64,000 nt of DNA from Lineus longissimus (GCF_910592395.1 NC_088310.1:13897501-13961500); one strand, 5' to 3'. Counted from the stretch's first letter, positions 1 through 11,339 are shown. The notes: generated from the sequence alone by a model not told the origin. Made by a program: numbers and translations.

Positions 1-237
1 AGTAATGATATTATGCAATCTTATGTATATAAAGAAAATAAATCTTTTGAAGTAAGAGTCGATCATCAAGTGCCGAATAGTCGTTTTGTCAGCATGAACC
101 CGTGCTCAACCACGTGGAAGGAGACAGTGGGAAAAGGTGTGTTGGAGAGGCCAATTCATGAAGTTGTACTGTTGGTAAAAGCAAATCACTGTGGTGATGA
201 TGAAACCCAGGAGATCTCGAACGGAGAACCACATTAG
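1..237 (+). CDS. Possible 3'-terminal coding exon, unknown product
   Basis: One frame is open from the first base of the window to a TAG at 235-237, giving at least 78 residues with ordinary amino-acid composition and no low-complexity character. No domain is recognised. The segment is polar, with a C-terminal acidic stretch ending in NGEPH. It would be the last exon of a gene entering from the left, but no splice acceptor can be seen because the window starts inside the open frame. No AATAAA lies in the next few hundred bases. It could be a chance ORF, since the density of repeats around it makes those common. Confidence 0.3.
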   Translation, partial: SNDIMQSYVYKENKSFEVRVDHQVPNSRFVSMNPCSTTWKETVGKGVLERPIHEVVLLVKANHCGDDETQEISNGEPH

Positions 238-730
238 GTCAGCAGTAGTAGTGGGACTCCCTGTATAATGGAGGGACACAGAATTTGATTTGGATGTGAA
301 CAAATCTTTGTCAGTGTTCAGCCATGTTTTTTACCATGTGATTTCAAGTGCCACTGCCCCTTTGACTTGTGTATACTCGTTATTACAGCATTGCGTGTTC
401 ATGGATCTGTTGAACAAGTTGCACTTTGTAATTTCATGGGGTTTATAGTTTTGGGATACCATTACTTGAGGGCCTAAAGTTTTAGTGTGATGTAACCATT
501 ATCTCACAATGTGCGATGTTGCAAAGTCTTCAGAGAAAAGAGTCGTATTGACTATGATGTGATGTATAAACAAGGCTAAGAGAGTCTGACTTGCCCTATT
601 TAACTAGTGAGTTCGACTAAATCCTTTTGCATCTGATACCAACGAGCTTTGTTGTTACTGATCAATACTAAAGTTCAAAGTGTGTTGCATATTTGTTGTC
701 AGTCTGCATTTTGTAAAATAAGAAGTTCAA
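238..730. other. No recognisable feature
   Basis: AT-rich non-coding sequence. It could be 3' UTR or flank of the preceding open frame. I see no RNA gene, repeat or splice signal that I can support. Confidence 0.5.
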
Positions 731-2128
731 CTGGACGCAAAGACCCAACACGCGACGCAGCGGCAAAATAGCAAATCTGGTGAAACATTTATAACGGGTC
801 ACCGTGGCCTTATTATGGACTTATGAAGCGATTGTGGGGAATGTAACTATTTTGCTGTATATTTTCACGAGGAAAGAAAAGCACGCGACCTAACGCCAAC
901 CTATTTATGTAAAGTGATAAAAGGTATATAGTTCAGGAAATGTTAACAAATAATCATTCCTTATTGTCTTTTGAGAAAATTTTTAATTGTAAAAAGTATT
1001 TGCCTATGTCACAGAGTCTCTGCAATGGTCATTTTTATCACAGTACTCCTTCTTCACTTATTAGTCTGGCGCAAGCCAGGCGTTCATTGTACTAGACCTA
1101 GACATTTTCCACCACAATGTATCTGGGCCGAAGAAACACTGCGCAAGATTACCTCGAGCTGGAGCTAAGAATAGATTATGCCAATGAGCATACTTCCACA
1201 TTGAGATTCCCAGAATGGTGCATATCGCGCGAAGCTACTTAGCCTGATACCAATAGGCCTCGCGTGGTGGCACTGAGGCGGACGCTGTAATCCAGAAGTA
1301 TTAAGGTAGCAGGAAGGGTTGGGCGTTTGTGGTTTCTGAGTCTGAGGGGGTTGGTGTCTGTTGACTGTGCTTTAAGAGAGACTAGGCATGGCGTCAGTCT
1401 CTCTTAAAGCACAGTCAACAGGCATTTGGTCTCAGTATTTGGGTAAGTACAGAATCAAGCCAGCTCAGAGAGCAATGATTGAACGATGCTGTGGACAAGT
1501 CCAAGGATACTGCATCAGTCACGACCAACTTCTCATCAGAAAGCGTCACCACCAGCATATTCAATGTTCAGTTCCAACCTGTACCAGTCCAATGCACGCC
1601 TGTCATGGTCAGCAGTGGTCAGCTTAGCGCGATATGGAACATTCTTCCGAAACTCAAGCGAGGGAAGTCTGCTCATTAGCATATCTCGCGCACTGCTCCT
1701 TCTTGTCAAACATCGTAGTGAAATCGTAATGGAAAACGTCTGGCTTTGCGCCAGACATTGAGACTAATAAGTGAAGAACTAATAGGTAAAGAACTTCTAC
1801 TTGCGCGAGACTGCTGTGATAAAATGATCATTGCAGAGACTCCGGTGACGTACACATATATTTTTTACAATCAAAAATGCCCTCAAAAGACGACATGGAA
1901 TGATTATTTTATTGATATTTCCAACTATATACCTTCCAATTATCACTTTATACAAATAGATCGGCGTTAGGTCGCATGCTTTTCTTTCCTGATGACACTA
2001 TAAAGCAAAATAGTTGCAACCCCGTAAATGCGCTATAAGTCCAATAATAAGTGACGGTGACCCGTTATAAATGTTTCGCCAGCTTCGCTTTTTTGCCGCT
2101 CTGCGGCGCTTTGGGCCCTTGCGTCAAG
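731..2128. mobile_element. Foldback DNA element with about 350-bp terminal inverted repeats
   Basis: The left arm (about 731-1081) reappears as reverse complement at about 1741-2128. Matching landmarks in order are the GACGCAA end, the run ATTTATAACGGGTCACC, the TGCGACCTAACGCC-like block, and the ACTTATTAGTCT block near the inner ends. The arms are diverged and the left one carries a deletion of roughly 40 bp. The 660-bp core holds a second, perfect 26-bp inverted repeat (1358-1383 with 1396-1421) and short overlapping ORFs with no recognised domain. No clear target duplication was found at the outer ends. This is a non-autonomous TIR element of unknown superfamily. Confidence 0.75.
1358..1421. 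repeat. Perfect 26-bp inverted repeat, 12-nt loop
   Basis: The arm 1358-1383 (CTGTTGACTGTG and onward) is the exact reverse complement of 1396-1421. It lies in the core of the foldback element, so the whole element can form a hairpin within a hairpin. It may be the relic of a smaller element inserted in the core. Confidence 0.85.
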
Positions 2129-2200
2129 ACGCTTTAAGTAGACTTTAGTAATAATATCGAAAAGACGCTTAAAATGGATATAATCCAGAATAATCAAGCA

Positions 2201-2229
2201 ACAAGAGGCCCAAGGGCCTGGCGCTCAGT
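2201..2229 (+). mobile_element. 5' end fragment of family B (Helentron-like)
   Basis: The sequence ACAAGAGGCCCAAGGGCC followed by TGGCGCTCAG matches the 5' ends at 40495, 56423 and 59286. It contains the GGCCCAAGGGCC palindrome. The GCTCAGCTG motif is degenerate here (GCTCAGTTG). No matching 3' end follows, so this is a truncated or decayed copy. Confidence 0.7.
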
Positions 2230-2436
2230 TGAAATGGATAGGTGAAGGCAAGGGCCAAGTGTGTGTCGGTTCCGTTATTATGAGGCAACGTGAAGCTATA
2301 ACGTCTGGCACACAGAAGTGCTGGTGCGAAAGACCTTCTTGCTATATAAGTGCATGCTGAAGTACTGAGTAGACGTCACCCTGGTATTACTGGCGTAAAG
2401 TCATTTCTATTGCCGTTGCAGTAGTGGGGTGTGTGA

Positions 2437-2465
2437 TGACGTCAAGGAGTTGTGTGGTGACGTCA
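2437..2465. promoter_or_regulatory. Two CRE-type palindromes, 21 bp apart
   Basis: Two perfect TGACGTCA octamers lie at 2437-2444 and 2458-2465, so they face the same side of the helix. A TATATAAG box is at about 2344 and an extra ACGTCA half-site at about 2373. No gene start can be tied to them. The rest of 2230-2573 shows no other feature. Confidence 0.25.
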
Positions 2466-2576
2466 AAGAGTGAAGTCCTTGTCTTCATGCAGCGTAGGTG
2501 GAACTAATAACATGCACATGGACACAAGGTACATAATTATTACAGTGTATTTTGTGAGGTGGGGCCTGGTGCTTTA

Positions 2577-3301
2577 AGCCCGGTCCACACTAGCCAACAT
2601 GAACCAACAAATGTTGGCCAACATCGTGTTGGGCCTTGTTGCAGAGGCATGTTTGCTATTGTTTGCCAGTGTGGACGGGTCCAAAAACAAGTGAAAACAT
2701 CAGCCAACTTGTTGGCCAATGTTGGCCTATGTTAGGCCATGCTACTTCTGAACAACATGTTGGTTGGTGTTGGGCAATCAGCAGCCAATCAGGGAACAGA
2801 TTTGGATCATGTGATGGAGCTACTGGGACAAAATGGCAGCCTCAATGAAAGATAGAGAATGGCATTTCAAGAAATTGAACACTTAATTTCGGAATACGAA
2901 GAGCTTCATCCATCCGCAGGAAATTCTTGAGGCTTTTGAAGTCTGACGCCATAACTCTTGAAGGAGGCAGTGATAGGCCCCATGCATGCTTTTTCCACAA
3001 GTATGGCTTTTGTCAGTTGCGGCGACGACGGGGGTTAATCACAACTGAAAGCTGAAGCACCTAGGCATGCTTTCTTCCTGTGGTTCTCCATTGTTTTAAA
3101 GAAAAAATGAAGAGAAATGACTGATTTTCCCTCCAAATTGCCCTCAAATTCATGCCAAACACGGCCAAACTTAGTCAAACTTGTTTGGCAATGTTTGCCT
3201 GTGTTTGATAGTGTGGACGGGTCCCCAAACATTCGCCAACATGATGTTGGCTCATGTTGGCCAACAATTGTTGGCGAATGTTTGCTAGTGTAGACCAGGC
3301 T
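2577..3301. mobile_element. TTA-flanked MITE-like DNA transposon
   Basis: The ends are inverted: AGCCCGGTCCACACTAGCC at the left, and its near complement reading in from 3301. Each is flanked by TTA (2574-2576 and 3302-3304). Subterminal sequences are rich in inverted TGTTGGC/GCCAACA motifs. The core (about 2800-3050) has short broken reading frames. A 3-bp TTA duplication is typical of PIF/Harbinger, but the TIR differs from that of the Harbinger element at 30428, so it would be a separate family. Superfamily assignment is inference. Confidence 0.65.
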
Positions 3302-3447
3302 TTACAATGGTCAAATGAACCGACTGTTGTCTGGACATTGAAGAAGTGGATGCAGCCAAATGTTTGGGACGGTCTTTTTTGTATGTGAAGAAAAGAAGAT
3401 AAAGAGTTGGTTAACAAAATGAACTTTATTGGTGCGGCATATATTTG

Positions 3448-3515
3448 ATGCCTTTCGGCAGATATTTGAAGCGCCTTGCGGCAGATATTTGTTGCCTTGC
3501 GGCAGATATTTGATA
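3448..3515. repeat. Short tandem repeat, three units of about 22 bp
   Basis: Three consecutive copies of a unit containing GCCTTKCGGCAGATATTTG. The short minus-strand ORFs across this stretch are translations of the repeat and are not supported as genes. The rest of 3302-3683 shows nothing else. Confidence 0.7.
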
Positions 3516-4137
3516 ACGCTCTCCGGGAATGGAAAGCAGTAAAACGAGTAAGCACACCTTACTCTGAATGTGGGAACAGCAAGTGCTTTCCTGGACTTGA
3601 AATGTGCCAACGACTCCTCTTGCAATAACCAACAACAGTTAATCTGTAAAAAAAGAGAAAAGAAATTAACACTGACTGAATAAATGAAATGGCCAGGGCC
3701 ATTGTGCTCACCTCATGTGGAGGAAAGATGGATAAAGAGCATGGTATTGTGTCATGTAGTGTTAGGTTTGATGTAGGTCCAAGCAATTACAATTTCCCCA
3801 AAATGGCCAATTTACAGTACATTCGACCTCTGTGACCTTGAAAAGTAGGTCAAATCAAAGAAGACCCGGGTGACACATTGAATGGTTGTTAGAATTAGAT
3901 GTACCTATGATATAAAATTGGTGCCAATCGGGCAAGTCATTACTGGGTATAATGGCATTTTGAAGAATTTAGGATTTGGCCCCCTCCCTGGAGGCCAAAC
4001 GGCAAATCAGATCGCACCAAACTTCGGTACCTGAGATCACCTGATCAAGGGGTACATGTGTACTTAATTTGTGATCAATAGTCATTGCAGTTAAGAAACG
4101 TGCCATAGTTACGGCCTGACGGCGAATTTATGCCATT

Positions 4138-4168
4138 TGACCTCTGTGACCTTGACAAGAAGGTCAAA
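4138..4168. promoter_or_regulatory. Nuclear-receptor-like composite site in repeat modules
   Basis: Read on minus, this block gives an AGGTCA-type half-site, TCAAGGTCA (an ERR/NR5A-type extended half-site) and a DR3 pair AGGTCACAGAGGTCA. The same block is kept in modules at about 3825, 4439, 16163, 16478, 16769, 28854, 29139, 46559 and 46871 while flanking bases drift; the first half-site is degenerate in some. Sequence match only; binding is not shown. Confidence 0.35.
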
Positions 4169-4733
4169 TTAAAAACTTGTGTGACATATACTGTATGGTG
4201 GTTAGATGTACCCATGATATCAAATTGGTGGCAATCGAGCAAGAAGTTAAGGAATAATCACATTTTTAAGGTTTTTGGATTTTGCCCCCTGGTGGTCAAG
4301 TGGTGAATCATATTGAACCAAACTTTGGTCCCTGCGATCACCTGACTAAGGGGTAAATGTGTACCAAATTTGGTATCAATAGTCATTGCAGTTTAGAAAC
4401 GTGCCATTGTTACATCCTAACGGCCAATTTACACCATTTGACCTCTGTGACCTTGAAAAGGAGGTCAAATCAAAAACCCGGAGGAAATATGATGCACCTT
4501 TGCTAGAAGTACCTACCATATTTTTTTCAAAATTTCCCGACTACTATTAAGGGAGATATTGCATATTTTCACTTTTAACATTTGGCCCCCTTGGCCCCCA
4601 TTTGGCCCCCATTTGGCCAAACCATAAAACGAATCGGAATGAAACTTGGTCTCCAAGGTGTCATTACATAAGGGTACATGTGTACCAAGTTTCAACTCAA
4701 TAGCTCTAACAGTTACGAAACGTGCCCTGCTAA

Positions 4734-5529
4734 CGGACGACGGACGACGGACGACGGACGACGGACGACGGACGACGACGGACGACGGACGACGGACGAC
4801 GGACGACGGACGACGGACGACGGACGACGGACGACGGACGACGGACGACGGACGACGGACGACGGACGACGGACGACGGACGACGGACGACGGACGACGG
4901 ACGACGGACGACGGACGACGGACGACGGACGACGGACGACGGACGACGGACGACGGACGACGGACGACGGACGACGGACGACGGACGACGGACGACGGAC
5001 GACGGACGACGGACGACGGACGACGGACGACGGACGACGGACGACGGACGACGGACGACGGACGACGGACGACGGACGACGGACGACGGACGACGGACGA
5101 CGGACGACGGACGACGGACGACGGACGACGGACGACGGACGACGGACGACGGACGACGGACGACGGACGACGGACGACGGACGACGGACGACGGACGACG
5201 GACGACGGACGACGGACGACGGACGACGGACGACGGACGACGGACGACGGACGACGGACGACGGACGACGGACGACGGACGACGGACGACGGACGACGGA
5301 CGACGGACGACGGACGACGGACGACGGACGACGGACGACGGACGACGGACGACGGACGACGGACGACGGACGACGGACGACGGACGACGGACGACGGACG
5401 ACGGACGACGGACGACGGACGACGGACGACGGACGACGGACGACGGACGACGGACGACGGACGACGGACGACGGACGAGGGACGACGGACGACGGACGAC
5501 GGACGACGGACGACGGACGACGGACGACG

Positions 5530-5567
<38 letters not shown>
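4734..5567. repeat. GGACGAC heptamer minisatellite plus GAC microsatellite
   Basis: About 114 heptamer units run from 4734 to about 5533 with only two departures seen by eye: an extra GAC near 4775 and a C-to-G change near 5479. A short GAC run follows. The long open frames on both strands here (repeating DDGRRTT or VVRRPSS) exist because the heptamer has no stop codon in any frame; they are not genes. Confidence 0.95.
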
Positions 5568-5616
5568 ACGCCACGGTATGGGATAAGCTCACCTCTGCTA
5601 AGAGGTGAGCTAAAAA

Positions 5617-7084
5617 GGGTGACATAGACGGGGAAATGTACACCACCGGATACAGTCTGTGCTTGATCAGGCATCGGTCAGATGATATCCTGAACAAGGC
5701 ATCTATGGAAGCAAATCCAGAAAGAGACTTAACCTTCGAAGGGCACACTTATTACTCAGTGAAAAGTCAGTCTTGTGGGCTGTTTTCCAATTCAAAATAA
5801 AAGTGTAACCTCTTTAAATTAGTCTCACAGACTGAACCATAACACTCAACAGCCAACCGTGCCCACATGATGTGAGCCGAGAGCTGGGCTTAAAGATGAG
5901 CGAGTGGTGTACTACATTTTGAAAATTGTCTATCGTCTACGACATGTGACAGAACAGGATCTAGTGGACTTAATGATGAGGTACTATCAAATAAGGTGTC
6001 CATCAAATGAATCATGAGGGCCTGTTGAGTTATACTCTAAGCCTGTCCTATAGGGCTAGGCTATGGTTTTTGTCTTTTTTACAGCAACAGTACAGCCATG
6101 CACAGCGCAGTGTACAGACAGTACAGGATTGCAAACCAAAAACATGAGCATTGCTGCGTAACGAAACTGCAGTGGAATTCATACTTAGATGTCATAATGT
6201 GACTTTCAAAATAATTGTAAACAAACGTAAATGGCGAGATTTGTTGCAAAATTGCCAACCACAACAACTCAGGGACCGTAGCCAAAATGGCCGACGGCGA
6301 ATTCTCCGGTCGCTAGCGCAGTCCATAAACAAGCATCAATTTTACCAACTTTGGGTGCAAGCTTGGTAATCAAAGTTACAGAACTGTTAGAAATACATCT
6401 AAACAACATATACAGTTAAAAGTGCATGAAAATCCCGTTTCAACCTCCGGGCGCTACCTTTTTTTCTCCGCCAGACGCCGGGCCCTACCGGTCGTTATTT
6501 AGTGCGACCGCCACCAGAGTGTTTATCAGGATCTTTCGCCGTTTTAATTGCGCGTTTAAGGCAGATTAATCAATTATTACATGCATGCATTATATATCAC
6601 CGAAATGATAATTGCGTAGGCTATTTGAAACTAAGTTCAGATATTATTTTTGATCTTTGAATTGAATTTAGGCGAGTGATTTTTGACACCCGGTCGACAT
6701 ATCAGGACTTGCAAAATTCACGCGAGATCGCTTGCATCATCGGCACATTTGAAAACCGAATTTCACAAATTCCACAAATATTTATCACATACCATATGTA
6801 TCACCACAAAGGTAACTCTCTAGACTATTTGAAACCAAGTTCAGATATTTATTTCCACAAAAATTCGAAGCTATGCAAGCGATTTTTCAGTGGTAGAGAT
6901 CGACGGAAACAAATTTCTCGCTCTAAAATGACATGAGACGAGCACCAACTTTCGCTAATTTGTGCACAAAATTTCCGCAATATTATAAAAAACTATCGAT
7001 AAATCTGAATTATATAGACTCTTTTCAGTGGTCATGTTGATCAACAGAGTATCAACCGATTGAACATGAGAAAGTTCACTCATC
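5617..7084. other. No gene; weak diverged direct repeat
   Basis: Non-coding. The only structure seen is a diverged direct repeat: a CTATTTGAAACYAAGTTCAG block at about 6621 recurs near 6823, suggesting an old duplication of about 200 bp. The rest shows nothing I can support. Confidence 0.45.
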
Positions 7085-7192
7085 TTCATTGAAGCAGCGA
7101 CTACCGCCATTTTTAAAGGTCACGTGACAAATGCAGACTGCAGACTGCAGACCGCAGACCGCAGACTGCAGACCGCAGACTGCAGACTGCTC
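7085..7192. repeat. TGCAGAC heptamer repeat with conserved flank
   Basis: About nine TGCAGAC/CGCAGAC heptamers (about 7131-7192) follow the flank TTTTTAAAGGTCACGTGACAAA. The same flank plus heptamers occurs in reverse orientation at 18545-18625, which shows a dispersed repeat rather than a chance microsatellite. Confidence 0.8.
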
Positions 7193-8473
7193 CTTACTTG
7201 ACAAAACTGTTTTATATAATCGTAATAATCATCATACCCGACAGACCAACCGCCAGTGGCACATAGGGTTGCGGTTAAACACGCACAAAAAGTGTATCCA
7301 CTTGCACACTATTTAAAGTGCAGTTCGCACGGATGTAGTACGTAGGGCCTACATCACGTTAATCAATAAGGATATCTCTTGTGACCAGGACTGTATATAC
7401 AACAGTTTTTTTTGCTGAGAAAATCCTTTATGGTTTGGCCTAACAACACCTGTTTGGAAAGTCAAATAGGCTGGTGTCTTCAATAAACCTAAATCAACAA
7501 CATGAACAAGGGGAGTCAGATAGTGTGTTTGGGTTTATTCATTCTGTTATCTTCGATTAGATTTACCCTGTCAATCAGCACTTGTGATTATGTAATGATG
7601 CCTTTGGAGCTCTTCCTGGCTTAATGTTTGCCTAGCTAATAGCCTAATAGGCTGCCTTTGAAGAAGTGTGAGAGTAAATGAATTACATGTAGTTAGGAAT
7701 TTCCAATTATAGCTCTTATGATCATAATCAGGAGGTCGCTGGTTGGATTCTCGGATGGGTTCGTTTTAGTGTTTTAACACAGCTTGCTTTTCTCCATGAC
7801 ACAGAACAGAAGGAAATTGGTACCTAGCTGGCAGAGATGGCAAAATACATATGAATTTTAGTCATGAGGGCTGCATTTAAAGCAGCAGCTCGGACTGCGT
7901 TACTTCTAGAGAGTAGATCTTGAAGAGCTTGAATCATGGATGTGATTATTATTTTCATAACAACTCTTGCTGTTGATAATACCAAATCCTGACAAAATAC
8001 CAGAGCATCAACCAGGGCCTTTTAAATCGTCTTCCCAAAATTCAGCTACTGACACACGTACCCTCCTCTCCAAAATGGTTCCACCCATCCCATGACTCCC
8101 TTCTATCTTTAGCTTCAAATAACTTCATTGTTTTACAATCTGATAACTGCACCTGTTTGAGTTTGCATAAAGCAATGGCCCAGCTTCTGACCCTATAGTA
8201 CTAAGGCCTGATATGAACTGATAGCCAATTTTGCTACGACATCATTTACTGTTTCACCTGGAGAAGACCACCCCTGTAAAATAAACATCAATTGTTGCTC
8301 CTTGAAGTTTTTGAAAGCGCACCTGGGGAGATACCCCAGCCTTTTGGCCAGGGGTGGGCAAAGGTCTTCTTGTTAGTTATATAGCTACATATTGCATCAA
8401 AAAGTAATTTCAAGTTGCTACAGCTTCGAAGACAGACATCAGTTTGTTTTTACTGTTTTTACTATGTCATCAG
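7193..8473. other. No recognisable feature (possible intron or upstream sequence)
   Basis: Mixed-composition non-coding DNA. If the candidate exon at 8474 is real, this may be the intron before it. No other exon was found. Confidence 0.4.
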
Positions 8474-8510
8474 ATGAGATGGACCTCTTCACATGGAAGG
8501 AGGACAGGAG
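8474..8510 (+). CDS. Candidate short internal exon, unknown gene
   Basis: A pyrimidine-rich acceptor ending ATGTCATCAG precedes 8474, and a strong donor (GGAG/GTAAGT) follows 8510. In the frame that joins to the candidate exon at 13368 it encodes DEMDLFTWKEDRR. The phases match: it starts with two bases of a codon and ends with two bases of a codon, completed by the first base at 13368. No family is recognised. A 37-nt exon is short, so chance agreement remains possible. Confidence 0.35.
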
Positions 8511-8563
8511 GTAAGTATTTGTTGTTCTTCAATATAGGGCATAAGCCTTTGAAATATAGAGTA

Positions 8564-8640
8564 CAGTACAACCTCTCTATTGCGGACACCCATGGGACTC
8601 GGATTTGGTGTCCGCAATGGAGAGGTGTCCTTAGTAGGGA
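8564..8640. mobile_element. Mariner-type MITE fragment
   Basis: CAGTACAACCTCTCTATTG, then GGACACC and the inner GGAGAGGTGTCCTTAGTAG, resemble the TA-flanked MITEs at 54428 and 55862. A TA precedes it, but no right terminal repeat is found. The following sequence up to 9042 shows no further feature. Confidence 0.55.
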
Positions 8641-9051
8641 GTTTATGCCATTATCGAAATTTAATTCTCAATTGTTTTAATCAATTTAATGATGTATACA
8701 TTGGCATATGATATTACTTTATTATGTTACCTTATGACACTTCTACTTGAGGCGATTTGGAATTGATGTGTATGTTTGTCATATGCAGTGTACAACCTTA
8801 ATTAGTTGCATTACATTAACAGCAAGTAATTTAAGGCTGCTACACATCATGCTTTATTCTTTGTGATTAGAGCTTTAAAGGGACAAACAACAGATTGTAA
8901 CTAGTATTGGGCAATTTGCCTAACAGCAAATTGCAGACCATATCCCTGGTGAAAGTATTTTGTCATGTTGAGAAATTAGGTTTGCACCAGGATATAACCA
9001 GATAAATCAGAGGCAAATAACCCTGAATAACCAGCTGAATTAGGTTGTGAC

Positions 9052-9591
9052 GGTAACCGGAAAAACGCCGACTGACCTGCGAACCTACCGTCATATACAG
9101 TATCCCTTTCGCTTTCTATAGCACATGTATCTGTGTAGTGCCCAGCGCAATTGACGTGATGGAGTCCGACGTGTCTGACAGCAGCATCTCCAGTCAATTA
9201 TACCGGGAAAACGAGCCCACGCGGTAAGGAACTGATAACGATACTCAAAAGATATGCTTTGTCTATATGGTCGGTGGATATAAAAACATGATTTGGGCCT
9301 AATCTATGCACTGTAGTTTTTCTACTCGAGTGTCTCGACCGATGCAATGCATGAACTGCAACGCGCAATATGCATTTGTTGTCATTTGAACAGCGCACGT
9401 GCGCTTGTTTACAATTTCATTTCACATGACCTGCTGCTGTCCGACACGTCGGACTCCATCATGTCCATTGCGCTGGGCACTACACAGATACATGTGCTAT
9501 AGAGAAGCGAAAGGGATACTGCATATGACGGTAGGTTGGCAGGTCAGTCGGTCGGTCGGTCGGTCGGTCGGTCGGCGTTTTTCCGGTTACC
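9052..9591. mobile_element. MULE-like TIR element with 9-bp target duplication
   Basis: The element starts GGTAACCGGAAAAACGCC and ends with its inverse, CCGGTTACC at 9583-9591. The arms are about 140-150 bp (9052 to about 9190 and about 9430 to 9591) and nearly identical apart from a GGTC microsatellite expansion in the right arm (about 9545-9574). Both sides carry the exact 9-mer GGTTGTGAC (9043-9051 and 9592-9600). Long TIRs plus a 9-bp duplication are the hallmark of Mutator-like elements. The 240-bp core encodes nothing recognisable, so it is non-autonomous. Confidence 0.85.
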
Positions 9592-9600
9592 GGTTGTGAC

Positions 9601-11339
9601 AGTAGGTGCATCATAAATACTAGAATTAGCGATGGTTCTGGGACTGCAACAACTCAGCATATGGATGGTCAGAATCCAGCAGACAACAAGCAAATGTAAT
9701 CTGAATCTCAACATCTTTCGTATCTTTTGATGAGTTTTCTGGTCGAGTGAGGGGAACCAGTTGGCCATCGGATATGGCTGGTGGGGATGAAAGCTCCAAA
9801 TGTTGGGACGACCAATAAATGAGAGTTGAACATTGAATTCCTTTGAAGTGTAGGTTGTGACGAGTCAGGCCAGTTTGTGCATGATTACAACATAGGGGTA
9901 ACTAGTTGCAACAATCCTTTTTTAGTGTAGATTGTGAGGGAATAGTCTTGATCTTTCAATTAATTCCTTCGGTATGGTGCGACAAACCAGTCCAGTAGAT
10001 ATATACATGGTCATAGCATACGGCATCGAGACAACCAGTATGCAAGGTTACAGCCAGGCCCAAGGGGTATGACCGATCAGCACTAAGAGTAAAAACGTAA
10101 CATGCAATAATATCTTTTTAAACTAACTGCCACAGTAGGTTTATTTATTCAGTCTTTTTGAAGTAAAAGTATTACAGTGAAAAAGAACGAAATACGGCTG
10201 GAATATTATACTGGTTTGTCTTCGGACGGCAAATTCAGCACTGCACCGATGTCAAGGTTAAGACGGTTATACGACTTTGCCTCATCAGCTCCTCGTGGTC
10301 AAGGCTCCTATATCCGTGACTGATGCGGTCGCAGAACAGAACAGATGCTGATCATCCCCGTCAGGCTGTAAAACAGAGCGAGGAAATATTTTAACTTCAC
10401 CAGAAGTTTTATCATTCATTATTCAGACCAACAGACACTGACTACCTGCTAATAGTCTATGAATTTCATTGTCATAATTCAGAACAAACACTTATCACCT
10501 TTGCTGACAATATTTTCAGAAGGTGTGTATACATTCGTGTGTCCATTTACACTGCACGTGTATACGTGCTTTACTGTACATTTCTACAGGAGTGAGCAGG
10601 ATGTACAGAAAAACGATCTCCAAAACTGTTGCTTTCAGCACTCGCGACACGTTAAGCGAGGTTTCAGCAATTATTTTCAGTGAAGGTATATCTCATGTGT
10701 AGAGTCTGGGTGATTTTGAGACATTCTTAGGTGTTCAAGGCGCACAGTTTGATGAAACTTGCCCGAATTCGTAATTTTTTTTATGAATGTATATCCGCCG
10801 TTGCGGGGATCTGGAAACTTTTGGATGACAAGTTTGCCTCAAAAGATGGACGTGCTCCCTATAATCACCCAAACTAACAGCGAATATATATTCTTAAGAT
10901 CCTTTTCTTGACCTCTGATGAGTTAATTTTGTCTGATGCAGTGTTTCAACACATATTTGAGGGCGATTACAATCACGAAAAATTCACACTCACCCAGTCT
11001 AGAATGCGTAGACGAAATGTCTGTTGGCTCTTCCATGTAGCGGGTATCCTCCCACCTGTTCAGGTCGGGGACAGATCAACGTTGAGCAACTTGCCTAATC
11101 GGTAAAAACGCGGGAGGCAGTGCTATTACCGGAACGGTTCAGAACCGGCGATTTTCATCAAAAATCACCCGAAAACTAAAAAAGTAAGCAACGGCTGCAA
11201 AAATAAAGTACACGTTGTTCGTTAGCAGGTTATGAAACGTAACCTAACCACATTTCAGGTCGTTCCGTGCGGCAGTTTCGGAGATACGTGTCGAAAACCA
11301 CATTCCTCGGGTCCTGGCGATCGGCTCAGTAAAAACAAT
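9601..11339. other. No recognisable feature
   Basis: Non-coding DNA with scattered short ORFs of no recognised domain. It may be intronic if the exons at 8474 and 13368 belong to one gene. Confidence 0.4.

Larger units (their letters stand above)
3684..5616 (+). mobile_element. Family A Helentron-like element, copy 1, with giant heptamer array
   Basis: The 5' end has the palindrome AATGGCCAGGGCCATT (3688-3703) followed by GTGCTCACCTCATG. The body is made of modules about 300 bp long, recognisable by GAAACGTGCC at 4096, 4395 and 4716 and by a TGACCTCTGTGACCTTGA block in each. Then comes a GGACGAC heptamer array (about 4734-5533), a GAC trinucleotide run (to about 5567), the tag GCCACGGTATGGGATA, and a perfect 11-bp-stem hairpin (5586-5611) with GAGGTGAGCT followed by AAAAA. 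GCTCACCT at the 5' end is complementary to AGGTGAGC in the 3' hairpin. There is no Rep/helicase reading frame, so it is non-autonomous. The Helentron/DINE-1 assignment rests on architecture only. Confidence 0.8.

Noticed and set aside
4513-5748. Very long open frames on both strands (300-411 codons) of repeating DDGRRTT or VVRRPSS
   Set aside because: They are translations of a 7-bp tandem repeat that lacks stop codons in all frames; the flanks are transposable-element sequence.
7131-7316. Possible CRISPR-like or tandem coding repeat (QTADCRP)
   Set aside because: It is a simple heptamer repeat with no spacers, in a eukaryotic genome.
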